33,534 nucleotides of DNA from Anaerolinea sp. (GTDB taxonomy: Bacteria; Chloroflexota; Anaerolineae; Anaerolineales; Anaerolineaceae). This document shows positions 16,429 to 24,066 of this stretch, one piece after another. The notes beneath the pieces were generated by a model that ran no database searches, was not told the DNA's origin, and saw nothing but the letters and a program-made list of their open reading frames with translations. The stretch spans positions 1 to 33,534 of the forward strand of contig JARKOV010000160.1 of NCBI GenBank assembly GCA_029975965.1. Reading direction: 5' to 3'. The translations under genes and the position numbers were made by a program. Within the stretch, counting starts at the first letter, position 1. The number at the start of each line of letters is the position of its first letter.

Positions 16429-16466
16429 TGAGGGAAATAAAACCGCGAGAGCGCAGCCAAGAAAAA

Positions 16467-16640
16467 TTAACCACCAGGGCACAAAGGCACCAAGGAGAAA
16501 GAATTCGGTTAAAAAATCACCGGGAGCCAGGCGATATCAAACACCCAGGCTCGAAGACACTAAGCATTCAAAGGAGAAAACGGCCTGCGCGGTAAGGGTA
16601 ATCCTCTATTTTTGAAACGGGTTACCACCACCAGGGCGGG
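16467..16640. repeat. Inverted and degenerate copies of the TGGTGGTT repeat
   Basis: TTAACCACCAGGGCACAAAG at 16467-16486 and its continuation to 16500 is a clear copy on the minus strand. A second, decayed copy (ACACCCAGGCTCGAAGACAC) lies at 16541-16560, running on to about 16580, and a fragment ACCACCAGGGC is near 16625. The gap 16429-16653 contains these and no gene. Confidence 0.6.
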
Positions 16641-16653
16641 GAATCTGCCCCGG

Positions 16654-17103
16654 TCACTCCCCCGTCTCGGCGGGCGCCAGGTCTTTCTGGAGAAAATAGC
16701 GCGTGAAACCGGGCGGGAGGTCCTCCAGCACGCCAAAAAGGCGGTAGCCCAGCTTCTCGTAAAACGGGCGCGCCTGGAAGGTCAGCGTGTCCAGGTAGGC
16801 GTGGCGGCAACCGCGGCGCACGGCTTCTTCCTCGGCGGCGGCCATCAGGCGCGCGCCGAAGCCCTGCCCACGGGCGCGCTCGTCGACCCACAGGATCGAG
16901 ACGTACAGCCAGCCCCAAAAGGTCTCGCCGAGCAGGCCGCCGGCGATCTCGCCGGCCTCGTCGCGCAGGAACACATTCAACGCGCAATTTTGTTCGTCGG
17001 GGGCATACTTGCGGTTGTAGGCAAACAGGCCTTCGCGGACCGCCGCCTGGTCGGCTTCGGAGGATTGGTCTTCCAGGGTGAGGTGGAAAATGGGTTGTGT
17101 CAT
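16654..17103 (-). CDS. GNAT-family N-acetyltransferase
   Basis: A 149-residue GCN5-related acetyltransferase. Motif A is at about 70-90 (LYVSILWVDERARGQGFGARL) with the acetyl-CoA pyrophosphate loop R-G-Q-G-F-G. Motif B follows (AYLDTLTFQARPFYEKLGYRLFG), including the Tyr that usually protonates CoA. The N-terminus (IFHLTLEDQSS) and size match a common subfamily that may modify small amines; the substrate is unknown. The gene is monocistronic. The ATG lies 6 nt after a TACAAT box, another leaderless arrangement. Confidence 0.9.
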   Translation of the reverse strand: MTQPIFHLTLEDQSSEADQAAVREGLFAYNRKYAPDEQNCALNVFLRDEAGEIAGGLLGETFWGWLYVSILWVDERARGQGFGARLMAAAEEEAVRRGCRHAYLDTLTFQARPFYEKLGYRLFGVLEDLPPGFTRYFLQKDLAPAETGE

Positions 17104-17109
17104 GCATCC

Positions 17110-17115
17110 ATTGTA
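17110..17115 (-). promoter_or_regulatory. -10 box TACAAT of the GNAT gene (leaderless)
   Basis: On the minus strand TACAAT, then GGATGC, then ATG. This is the fourth gene in the window with a 6-nt gap between a -10-like hexamer and the start codon. Confidence 0.55.
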
Positions 17116-17229
17116 GCGCCATCTGTCCAGATCGTGACCGGGATCTCTCCAGACCCCCGGCAGGGCAGGAGGTTGCCCCGTAAATCAGGCCGGTTCAGGC
17201 GGGTCGCGCCGTTGCGCGGGAAACCGATT

Positions 17230-17266
17230 TGCTATACCATTTCCCCAACCAAACTCTTTGAAGGAG
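17230..17266 (+). promoter_or_regulatory. Extended -10 and ribosome site of the GH172 gene
   Basis: TGCTATACC provides TGn plus TATACC (-10 at 17233-17238). AAGGAG at 17261-17266 is 7 nt before the ATG at 17274. The leader is about 30 nt, so this gene is translated in the standard way. Confidence 0.5.
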
Positions 17267-17273
17267 AATCTCC

Positions 17274-18401
17274 ATGCTGTTCGACTTGACTCGACTGAAA
17301 CCCGCCCGAACCGCGCGCCGTTCCTCCTGGGACGTCTCCGGGCGCAACGCCGACTCGTGGCGCATCGCCCCCGGCGAGACGCGCGTGCTGGCCGACCTGA
17401 CCGGCCCCGGCTGCATCACCCACCTGTGGATGACCCAGGGCGAGCATTACCGCGAATGCCTGCTCAAGATCACCTGGGACAACGCCGACCGGCCCAGCGT
17501 GCTCGTTCCCCTGGGCGATTTTTTCTGCCTCGGGCACGGCATGGTCAACTCATTCCAGTCCTTCCTTTTCACCGCTTCCACCGCCTCGAACAACCAGCTC
17601 AACCGGGGCTGCGCCCTGAACTGCTACGCGCGCATGCCCTTCCGAGAGCGGGCGCTGGTCGAGCTGGTCAACGAGAGCGGCGAGTGGCACAACCAGTATT
17701 TCTACGTCGATTACGAGAGCTACGACCAGCCCCTCCCCGCCGACAGCGCCTACTTCCACGCCGAGTTCCGCCGCCAGAACCCCTTCGGCGGCTGGGGGCA
17801 CGAGATCGAGGTCAACACCCCCGAGGCCGACATCGCCAACAAGGAGCGCCTCGCCTGGGACAACAACTACCTGATCCTCGAGACGCAGGGGCGCGGGCAC
17901 TACATTGGCTGCAACCTGTCGGTGACCAACTTCCAGGGCACCTGGTGGGGCGAGGGGGACGACATGATCTGGGTGGACGGCTATAAATGGCCGCCCGACC
18001 TGCACGGCACCGGCTCGGAGGATTACCTCAACCAGGCCTGGGGCATGCAGCCCAACGCTTTTCTGCGCAACGGCAGCTCTATCTTCCACGACTTTACCCA
18101 CGGCTACCAGACCAGCTACGTCTTCCACCTGGAAAACCCGGTGCGCTTCGAGCGCGAGATCAAGGTGACCATCGAGCACGGGCATGGCAATCACCTGCGC
18201 AACGAGATGAGCAGCACGGCTTACTGGTACGCCGCGCAGCCCGCGCCCGCCGCGGCGGTCCCGCCGGTGGAAAAGCGCCTGCCCGTGCTGCGCGACAACC
18301 AGGGCAGGTGGCTCTACGACCCGGCCAACCAGATCACCTCGCGCGAGATCTCGCCCAACGAGGAGATGCTGGCGATGAAGAAGCGCTGGAAAGAGCGTTA
18401 A
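17274..18401 (+). CDS. GH172 / DUF2961 glycoside hydrolase-like protein
   Basis: A 375-residue DUF2961 protein, the family now classed as GH172, which includes difructose-anhydride-forming alpha-fructofuranosidases and D-arabinofuranosidases. Family blocks seen are ADLTGPGCITHLWMT (40-54), PLGDFFCLGHG (79-89), the paired WWGEGDDMIWVDG (224-236) and HGTGSEDYLNQAWG (244-257). Glu227 and Glu249 are the likely catalytic pair, with nearly the same separation as in the characterised enzyme (recalled, not aligned). No signal peptide is present, so it would be cytoplasmic or exported by other means. It is monocistronic with a strong terminator. Which furanoside it uses is not predictable. Confidence 0.88.
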   Translation: MLFDLTRLKPARTARRSSWDVSGRNADSWRIAPGETRVLADLTGPGCITHLWMTQGEHYRECLLKITWDNADRPSVLVPLGDFFCLGHGMVNSFQSFLFTASTASNNQLNRGCALNCYARMPFRERALVELVNESGEWHNQYFYVDYESYDQPLPADSAYFHAEFRRQNPFGGWGHEIEVNTPEADIANKERLAWDNNYLILETQGRGHYIGCNLSVTNFQGTWWGEGDDMIWVDGYKWPPDLHGTGSEDYLNQAWGMQPNAFLRNGSSIFHDFTHGYQTSYVFHLENPVRFEREIKVTIEHGHGNHLRNEMSSTAYWYAAQPAPAAAVPPVEKRLPVLRDNQGRWLYDPANQITSREISPNEEMLAMKKRWKER

Positions 18402-18406
18402 GCAGA

Positions 18407-18438
18407 GCCGGGCGGTATGAGCACCGCCCGGCTTTTTT
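18407..18438 (+). terminator. Strong intrinsic terminator of the GH172 gene
   Basis: GCCGGGCGGT (18407-18416) and ACCGCCCGGC (18423-18432) form a perfect 10-bp GC-rich stem with a 6-nt loop, followed by six T. It starts 5 bp after the GH172 stop and ends at the stop of the convergent URO-D-like gene. Confidence 0.92.
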
Positions 18439-19671
18439 CTAACTCACCACTTGCATAGCGATCTGCGCCCATTGGGCGAGCCGGCGCGGCTCGTAACGCA
18501 CCGTGCTGATGTCTTTGAGGATCAGCTCCAGCGGGCAGCCGCATTCGGCGCAGATGCTCACCGTCGCTTCCAGGTCTTCGCGCACGGCCCGCGGGTCGAA
18601 GTCGTCGAAGGCCAGCAGCGCCGGGTTGGGCTTGCGCGAGAAGACGTAATCGCGCCCAATTTGCTCCGCCCCGCGGCGCTGGTTGGCCCACGGGCTCATC
18701 GACACCTTGCGCACGTTGGGAATCATGCGCACCTGGGCCATCTTCTGGTCCAGAGGGTCGCAGCAGCCGTAGTAGACCAGGCCAAAGCGCTCGCAGATGC
18801 GCGAGGCGTAGTCCACTTCGTACTCTTTGAACATGCGCGGCGAGACGGTGGAGAACATCTGCGCCAGGCCGAACATCCAGATATCCTGGGTGCGCGGCTT
18901 ACGTGGGTCGTAACCCGGGGCGGGCAGCTCGTCGGTGTAGGCGCCGGTGCAGTGGATCAGGCTCTGCGGCTGGCACAGCAGCCCGCCCTCCACCAGTTGG
19001 TCGAGCATGCTCAGGTAACCTTCGGTCATGCGACCGACCAGCCCGTGCATCAGCTCGGGTTGGTCGATCAGGGCGTAGAGCGCGTTTTCCACCCCCATCC
19101 AGGTGGCGATCGGGTCCCACAGGGATAGGTAGGGGTCCATGCCCCAGGGGCGCACCTCTAGCAGCCCATCGAACAGCGCGTGAGCCACATCCAGGCGGCG
19201 CTCGGTTTCGGCGGGGTCGTGGGAGATCTGCGGGATGCGCACTTTGTCCAGGTCGTCTGGCGTCTGGAACTGGTTGAGGTAGCGGTGCGCCACCACGTCG
19301 TTGCTCGGGTCGGTCACGGCGACGTTCTCAAGCACTTCGATGCCAAAGCCGCTGTTGCTGATCGCCATGGGCACGCGCAAGAAGGGCTCCACCACCATGT
19401 CCACGCGGAAATGCGCCCACTGGTAGAGGGTGCGGCGCAGGAACTCCTCGTAGGCGCGGCACTCGGGGTCGACGCAGCGCAGCACCAGCTCCTCCTCGGC
19501 GGCGAACTCGTTCCAGCAGACCTGGTCGATCATCACCATCGGGCGGACGGGGTCGAGCGCGTTGAGCCGGCGCCACAGGGCGCGTTTCTCTTCCTGCGCC
19601 GGCAGCGCGGCGATCTCGGCGGTGCGGGCGGCCAACTCGCGCAGGACGGCAGCGTCTTTCGGGTCGATCAT
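18439..19671 (-). CDS. Uroporphyrinogen decarboxylase-fold protein (methyltransferase-like)
   Basis: A 410-residue protein of the URO-D superfamily, which includes heme-pathway HemE and the zinc-dependent methylcobamide:CoM/cobalamin methyltransferases. The long N-terminus with MIDQVCWNEF, the central GMDPYLSLWDPIATWMG, and the late GCCDPLDQK (about 300) plus AECGCPLELILKDIST (about 378-395) are unlike HemE. The Cys-rich blocks could supply zinc ligands as in methyltransferase relatives (inference). Such proteins often accompany corrinoid demethylation or sugar-catabolic clusters, but no corrinoid protein is nearby. The start has GAGGAG and a TAAAAT box at 19699-19704. It converges on the GH172 gene. 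Confidence 0.8.
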   Translation of the reverse strand: MIDPKDAAVLRELAARTAEIAALPAQEEKRALWRRLNALDPVRPMVMIDQVCWNEFAAEEELVLRCVDPECRAYEEFLRRTLYQWAHFRVDMVVEPFLRVPMAISNSGFGIEVLENVAVTDPSNDVVAHRYLNQFQTPDDLDKVRIPQISHDPAETERRLDVAHALFDGLLEVRPWGMDPYLSLWDPIATWMGVENALYALIDQPELMHGLVGRMTEGYLSMLDQLVEGGLLCQPQSLIHCTGAYTDELPAPGYDPRKPRTQDIWMFGLAQMFSTVSPRMFKEYEVDYASRICERFGLVYYGCCDPLDQKMAQVRMIPNVRKVSMSPWANQRRGAEQIGRDYVFSRKPNPALLAFDDFDPRAVREDLEATVSICAECGCPLELILKDISTVRYEPRRLAQWAQIAMQVVS

Positions 19672-19746
19672 GGCATTCTCCTCAAGGTTGTTCCTGTTAT
19701 TTTAACCTCGATTGGAAATGATCGGGTCGTGAAGAACGGGACGACA

Positions 19747-19988
19747 TGCATGGGCACCACCCTCATCGCCATGTCATTGCGAGACGCCAAAGGCGGCGAA
19801 GCAATCTCTCTTACTCCCACACTCAGAAAGAGAGATCGCCACGGGCGCTTTGCGCCCTCGCGATGACGTGCATGGGCACCACCCTCATCGCCATGTCATT
19901 GCGAAGCGGGCGAAGCCCGCTGCGGCAATCTCGTCTGCGGCGTGGAGTGAGAGATCGCCCCGATCGCTGCTCGCACTCGCGATGACGG
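19747..19988. repeat. Tandem pair of GTCATTGCGAG-type palindromic repeats
   Basis: Two units lie 122 bp apart and begin with an identical 36-bp segment (19747-19782 and 19869-19904). Each contains GTCATTGCGA, a GCGAAGC hairpin core, CAATCTC and GAGAGATCGC, and closes with CGCGATGAC, so each unit folds back on itself. This matches the widespread CATTGCGAG...GCAATCTC repeat type of environmental bacteria (recalled). No gene is present. Confidence 0.8.
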
Positions 19989-20036
19989 GTGGGGGCTACC
20001 GGACCTGGTAGTTTATATTTAACTGAATGCATTCTT

Positions 20037-20142
20037 CTTGGTGCCTTCGTGCCCTGGTGGTTGATTCTGCAGATTCTGGTGCCTTCGTGTCCTGGTGGTT
20101 GATCCTGCGCATCCCAGTGCTTCGTGCCCTGGTGGTTGTTCG
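20037..20142. repeat. Three tandem copies of the TGGTGGTTGAT repeat
   Basis: Copies begin near 20037, 20076 and 20115, with a period of 39-40 bp. Each has GTGCxTTCGTGxCCTGGTGG and GTTG. With the preceding element they fill the gap 19672-20203; the only other feature there is the URO-D gene's promoter and ribosome site. Confidence 0.75.
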
Positions 20143-20203
20143 CCCTTCTTTGAATAAAATTAATGTATAGTTGGGATATTTCCACCTGCAAAGGAACCCA
20201 ACC

Positions 20204-20323
20204 ATGGCAAAATCCGCGCAAGCCACGCCCCCCATTCTCCGGGAATCGAGCCTGCCCAAGGTGGCGGTCGCCGCGCCGGGGCAGAACACCGCCCGGACGC
20301 GCCGCTCTGAACTCACCGGTTGA
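20204..20323 (+). CDS. Possible 39-residue small protein
   Basis: A short open frame starting ATGGCAAAATCC, 8 nt after AAAGGA (20190-20195), and ending 8 nt before the hydrolase ATG. The product is basic and Pro/Ala-rich (MAKSAQATPPILRESS at the start) with no recognised domain. It has a better ribosome site than the hydrolase behind it, so it could be a leader peptide or a coupling ORF. It could equally be chance. Confidence 0.3.
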   Translation: MAKSAQATPPILRESSLPKVAVAAPGQNTARTRRSELTG

Positions 20324-20331
20324 ATTCTCCC

Positions 20332-21429
20332 ATGCAAAACCCACTCGCGTTCTTCACCCGCCTGGCGCGGACGCTCCGCGCGGTAGCCAGGGCCACGGTC
20401 TTCTTCCTCAAAGTCTTCCCGATGCTGCCGTCGCGCCCGGTGGATTGGGTGACCCATGCGCCGCTGCTGGAGAAGGTGCGCTATCCGACCCGCGCCGGGG
20501 AGGTCGAAGGCGAGCTATACCGGCCTCCGGGCGGCAGCCCGCACCCGTGCATCCTGGTGTGCCTGGGCGTGGTTCCCTTCGAGGTCGACCATCCCCAGGT
20601 GCCCCGCCTGGGAAAGGCGCTGGCCCGGGCGGGTTTCGCGGTGCTGCTCTACTGGTCGCCCGCCATGCGCGACTTCCGGCTGGACCCCGGCGACATCGCA
20701 GATATCGCGCTGGCTTACGCCTGGCTGGTCGAGCAGCCCTTCGCCGACCCGGCTCGCAGCGGCCTGCTGGGCACCTGCGTGGGCGGGTCGTTCGCCCTGA
20801 TGGCGGCCGCCAGCCCGCTGATCCGCGACCGCGTCCATTTCCTCAGCGCATACGCGCCATTCTCCTCGATGTGGACCTTCGCGCGCGATATCGCCAGCGC
20901 CACCCGCTCCGGCGATGACGGGCGCGAGGCGTGGCAGGTCGACCAACTGACCCGCAGAGTTTTCGTCCACTCGCTGACCGCCGCGCTGGAGCCGGGGGAA
21001 GCAGAACGGCTGCGCGGCGCATATGCCGCCGGAAACGGGCATCTCGACGGCGAAAGTTTATCGCCGCTGGGCCGGGCCGTGCATTCGCTGCTCTCCGCCG
21101 GCACTTCCGATGCGGCCGAAGCCGCGCTGCGCCGCCTGCCCGCCGGCCTGCAGGAGCAGTTGAGCGCCATGTCGCCGCTGAATTACCTGCAAGACATTCG
21201 CGCCCCGCTCATCCTCCTGCTGCACGACCGCGGCGACCAGGTGATCCCGGTGGGCGAGTCGCGGCGGCTGGTCTCAGCCCTCGGCGGGCGCGAGGGGGTG
21301 CGTTACACCGAGATGCGCTTTCAGCACCTGGACCCTTCCAAAGGCAGGCTGCCGCTGCACCACCTTGCCTGGGAGTTCGCCAAGTTCTTCCGCGCCGTGT
21401 ATCCCATCTTCCGCCAGTCGGTGAAATAG
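20332..21429 (+). CDS. Alpha/beta hydrolase, dienelactone hydrolase-like (Cys nucleophile)
   Basis: A 365-residue alpha/beta hydrolase. The nucleophile elbow is GTCVGGS with Cys149 instead of Ser, as in dienelactone hydrolases. The probable acid and base are Asp302 (LLHDRGDQVIP) and His332 (RFQHLDPSK). The first ~30 residues are basic and hydrophobic (FFTRLARTLRAVARATVFFLKVFP) and may be a membrane anchor or lid. Beta strands ILVCLGVVPF and AVLLYWSP precede the elbow, and a helical cap at about 185-275 follows it. A TTG start 12 bp upstream is possible; the ATG is preferred, though it has no clear Shine-Dalgarno. The substrate is unknown. Confidence 0.82.
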   Translation: MQNPLAFFTRLARTLRAVARATVFFLKVFPMLPSRPVDWVTHAPLLEKVRYPTRAGEVEGELYRPPGGSPHPCILVCLGVVPFEVDHPQVPRLGKALARAGFAVLLYWSPAMRDFRLDPGDIADIALAYAWLVEQPFADPARSGLLGTCVGGSFALMAAASPLIRDRVHFLSAYAPFSSMWTFARDIASATRSGDDGREAWQVDQLTRRVFVHSLTAALEPGEAERLRGAYAAGNGHLDGESLSPLGRAVHSLLSAGTSDAAEAALRRLPAGLQEQLSAMSPLNYLQDIRAPLILLLHDRGDQVIPVGESRRLVSALGGREGVRYTEMRFQHLDPSKGRLPLHHLAWEFAKFFRAVYPIFRQSVK

Positions 21430-21493
21430 CAACCCGGCAAAGCCTCCGGGCGGGGGTTCTCTTTCACTTCTGGCTGAGTGGCTACAATAAAGA

Positions 21494-21499
21494 TATAAT
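21494..21499 (+). promoter_or_regulatory. -10 box TATAAT upstream of the VOC gene
   Basis: A perfect TATAAT 62 bp before the ATG of the VOC gene. The -35 region is weak. The leader carries a strong AGGAGG (21550-21555). Confidence 0.5.
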
Positions 21500-21561
21500 A
21501 GGTCATCATTATATATAAATCAGCTCCATTTCAAGTCAAGGGCACAGCACAGGAGGTTAGC

Positions 21562-21933
21562 ATGGAACTGGGAGCATTCTCGGTCAGCCTGGCGGTAAAA
21601 GATATCGCGGCGTCCAGGGCGTTTTATGAAAAGCTGGGGTTCACCGTGTTCATGGGGGACCAGTCGCAGAACTGGCTGATCTTGAAGAACGGCGACACCG
21701 TGATCGGGTTGTTCCAGGGCATGTTCGAGAAGAACATTCTCACCTTCAACCCGGGTTGGAACAGCGACGCCCAGCCGCTCGAGGACTTTGCGGACATACG
21801 CGAGATCCAGCGCGCGCTAAAAAAGCAGGGCGTGCCGTTGACCAGCGAGGCGGACGAGAGCTCGAAAGGCCCCGCCAGTTTCATGCTGATCGATCCGGAT
21901 GGAAATCATCTCCTCTTCGACCAGCACGTGTGA
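21562..21933 (+). CDS. VOC-family (glyoxalase-like) protein
   Basis: A 123-residue single-module-pair vicinal oxygen chelate protein. The beta-alpha-beta pattern is plain: [22 protein letters not shown] at the start and [16 protein letters not shown] at the end, with DPDGN the usual turn and the last Asp/His near a metal site. Typical VOC metal ligands (His/Glu) are only partly present, so it may be a binding protein or a lyase of unknown substrate. AGGAGGTTAGC gives a strong ribosome site. It is followed by a hairpin and then another VOC-containing gene on the same strand. Confidence 0.88.
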   Translation: MELGAFSVSLAVKDIAASRAFYEKLGFTVFMGDQSQNWLILKNGDTVIGLFQGMFEKNILTFNPGWNSDAQPLEDFADIREIQRALKKQGVPLTSEADESSKGPASFMLIDPDGNHLLFDQHV

Positions 21934-21976
21934 GCGGCGGCAGCCGCGCTATCACGTAGCATGATTGTGTTTCATT

Positions 21977-22018
21977 TTTTCTGTAAAATGTGGGCTTTGC
22001 CCCACATTTTACAGAAAA
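21977..22018. repeat. Perfect 18-bp inverted repeat with CTTTGC loop
   Basis: Arms 21977-21994 and 22001-22018 are exact complements around CTTTGC. The stem begins with four T and ends with four A, so either direction could act as a weak terminator after the VOC gene. Its GGG-CTTTGC-CCC core is like that at 7700-7716. Confidence 0.8.
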
Positions 22019-22055
22019 TAAAATACACGATCCGTAGCACGCCAGGGAGACCAGG

Positions 22056-22724
22056 ATGAGCGACGCAATCACACCGAGCCAATTTCAGGAAGCCGAGGGC
22101 GTCGAAGATTGGCGCCTGACCAGCGAAGGCGCGACCGCCTTCTTCCGCACTCGCTCCTTCGCCGAGAGCGCCCGGTTCGTCCAGGCGATCGGCGAGCTGC
22201 CAGGGGTTGAGGAACACCGCCCCAACGTCGACGTGCGGCGCGACGGCGTGACCGTGCTGTTGATCACGTACACCGACGACTACTTCGGCCCCGGTCGGCG
22301 CGACGTCGAGCTGGCCAGGCAGGTCTCGGCGGCGGCGCGGAAGCTTGGGCTCGCCGCCGACCCGTCTGCGGTGCAGAGCCTGCTCATCATCCCCGGCGCG
22401 CCAGACATCGCACAGGTGATGCCGTTCTGGCGCGCGGTGCTCGGCTACGAGCCCCGGCGCGACAGCCCCGCCGAAGACCTGGTCGACCCGCACGAGCGCG
22501 GGCCGGCGTTCTGGTTCGAGCAGATGCACGAGCCGCGCGGCGACGGCGGCGGCGCGATCCACGTGGCGATCTGGGTGCCCTACGAGCAGGCCGAAGCGCG
22601 CGTCGCGGCGGCGCTCGCCGCGGGTGGCCGGATGGTGCGCGATGAGTTCGCCCCCTCCTGGTGGACTCTGGCCGACGCAGCAGGCAACGAAGCCGACATC
22701 GCCACCGTCAAAGGCCGCGACTGA
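22056..22724 (+). CDS. Pterin dehydratase-like domain fused to a VOC domain
   Basis: A 222-residue two-domain protein. Residues 1-105 follow the 4a-hydroxytetrahydrobiopterin dehydratase (DCoH) plan: FxTxSFAESARFVQAIGEL, the EHRPNV region, VTVLLITYTDD and RDVELARQ. Residues 108-220 are a glyoxalase-like VOC domain (MPFWRAVLGYEPRRDSP through IHVAIWVP). In active DCoH the motif is His-His-Pro and a later Thr-His. Here these read His-Arg-Pro and Tyr-Thr, so the dehydratase site looks inactive and the domain is probably structural. This fusion is a known actinobacterial/Chloroflexi architecture without assigned function (recalled). The start has AGGGAG upstream. Confidence 0.82.
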   Translation: MSDAITPSQFQEAEGVEDWRLTSEGATAFFRTRSFAESARFVQAIGELPGVEEHRPNVDVRRDGVTVLLITYTDDYFGPGRRDVELARQVSAAARKLGLAADPSAVQSLLIIPGAPDIAQVMPFWRAVLGYEPRRDSPAEDLVDPHERGPAFWFEQMHEPRGDGGGAIHVAIWVPYEQAEARVAAALAAGGRMVRDEFAPSWWTLADAAGNEADIATVKGRD

Positions 22725-22742
22725 GCCGCGACCGCCCCGGCC

Positions 22743-23018
22743 ATGACCGTGGCGCAGGATTACTACATGGCGATGAGCAGCGTGGAGAAACGGATGGAAT
22801 TGCTTGGGGATGGGGAGGAGAAGCCGGAACTGGTCAGCGCAGTCGAAAGAAATGAATTGCTATTGCTGGCGGAGCAGCTTGCGCAGCCGGAGGTGAATGA
22901 CACAGTGAGACTGGAGATTGCGCTCCGCATGCGCCAGGTGCTGGAGAGAACCCACCCAATTGAAAACGGAAGAATGCCGTGGGAACACCCGCCGCCTTCC
23001 TCCGTCTCCGTGGGGTGA
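22743..23018 (+). CDS. Small hypothetical protein
   Basis: A 91-residue frame starting 18 bp after the previous stop. The product is acidic and helical (VEKRMELLGDGEEK, NELLLLAEQLAQPEVND, LEIALRMRQVLERTHPI) with a Pro-rich tail. No family is recognised and no strong ribosome site is seen for the first ATG; internal ATGs at 22767 and 22773 are alternatives. The tail PPPSSVSVG is probably not structured. It may be a real small protein co-transcribed with the VOC gene, or the remnant of one at the edge of the acquired region. Confidence 0.4.
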   Translation: MTVAQDYYMAMSSVEKRMELLGDGEEKPELVSAVERNELLLLAEQLAQPEVNDTVRLEIALRMRQVLERTHPIENGRMPWEHPPPSSVSVG

Positions 23019-23042
23019 GAGGAGTCTACCACGAGTATAGGC

Positions 23043-23056
23043 GGTTGGTAAGGTAC
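23043..23056. repeat. Direct repeat GGTTGGTAAGGTAC, copy 1
   Basis: An exact 14-bp match to 26607-26620. It lies 20 bp downstream of the stop of the first tip-associated lipoprotein gene. The two copies enclose that gene, RHS tip 1 and the IS110 element. A decayed copy (GTTTTTAAGGTAC) is at 28556-28568. Confidence 0.55.
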
Positions 23057-23076
23057 GACTCACCTCATCAGTAATA

Positions 23077-24063
23077 CTATGGCCAGATGTCGGCAGGTGA
23101 AGTAAAGCAGGCTGGCTGCTCGGTTTGTGCGAACAACTCGTAGAATTGCTGTTCACTCAGCCCTGAAGCCTCTTCGATCCGTTTGCCTTGTTCGATCAGG
23201 TAGTGGCGATCTAATACCCCGCCAAATTCATCCAACGGACGAGGATCATCTGCCGCCTGGAGATACACTTCCATATATTCGATATCCATCCCTTCTTCGA
23301 ATCGCGGACAAAACCGGAGATTCGAACCGATTTTCGTCAAGAAGCCTTCATAGTGAATGATGATTCCTATCTCATCGTATGCGAGGATCAACCCATATCC
23401 ATGGACATCTCCCGGAGTTTCGGAGGTTGTGTCTAGCCAAACTCTCGACGGAGGGCCATATTCAAGCATGATATTGCGGGGGGAATAGAACACCCAAACT
23501 GTCTGAAATTCTTTCGGCGCTTTGTCACCCTCTATCATTAGCGCGAGTCCTTTAACGAGTTCGGCTTGTTCCAACAAGTAGAATCTATGAAGCAGACGTG
23601 GTATCTCAAAGTCGAACCCCCCGAATGAATGAAGGGTTTCACCATCCTCCAATTCTAATTCACTCATCCGGCCGATTCCAAGATAGCGCACGAAGGTTCT
23701 AGCCTCCTGCCAAGTTGTTTTTCCCGGGGTGATTCCCAACCAGCAAGGCAGCGCACAATCATTGTTCGTGGGCAGTCGCTCCTCAAGGTAAAGCTGCCTT
23801 TCAGTAGGGTTGAGTGTCGGAACAGGCGTAGGGGTTGCTGTAGGAGGTATCGTAGTGGATGTGACGGTTGGACTCGGCGTCGGAATGCTTGTCCGGGTAG
23901 GCGTCGGCTGTGTCGCAATTGGGGTATGGGGCGTTACTGGAACGTTTGGGGTAAGCGAGTTCGAAATATCAGGAAGTGCCGTATTACTCGGTTGGTTACA
24001 ACCGGCGCAAAGCAGCAAGATCAAGAAGCAGGGCAATGAAACATCAAACTGATTCTTTTTCAT
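23077..24063 (-). CDS. Lipoprotein, candidate immunity protein of RHS tip 1
   Basis: A 328-residue predicted lipoprotein. The signal peptide (MKKNQFDVSLPCFLILLL) ends in a CAGC lipobox with acylated Cys22. A Thr/Pro-rich linker at about 38-88 (TPTPTRTSIPTPSPT type) would span the cell wall. A globular domain follows from about 90, with NNDCALPCWLGITPGKTTW. I know no function for it. It starts 3 bp after the stop of RHS tip 1, whose toxin domain looks like an extracellular peptidase. By position and surface location it is a candidate immunity protein (inference). The base composition is lower in GC than the flanking chromosome. Confidence 0.7.
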   Translation of the reverse strand: MKKNQFDVSLPCFLILLLCAGCNQPSNTALPDISNSLTPNVPVTPHTPIATQPTPTRTSIPTPSPTVTSTTIPPTATPTPVPTLNPTERQLYLEERLPTNNDCALPCWLGITPGKTTWQEARTFVRYLGIGRMSELELEDGETLHSFGGFDFEIPRLLHRFYLLEQAELVKGLALMIEGDKAPKEFQTVWVFYSPRNIMLEYGPPSRVWLDTTSETPGDVHGYGLILAYDEIGIIIHYEGFLTKIGSNLRFCPRFEEGMDIEYMEVYLQAADDPRPLDEFGGVLDRHYLIEQGKRIEEASGLSEQQFYELFAQTEQPACFTSPADIWP

Positions 24064-24066
24064 CGC

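Noticed and set aside
23314..23330. tRNA T-arm-like sequence (GGTTCGAATCTCC on the minus strand)
   Set aside because: It lies in the coding frame of the lipoprotein (NLRF region), and no acceptor or anticodon arms flank it.
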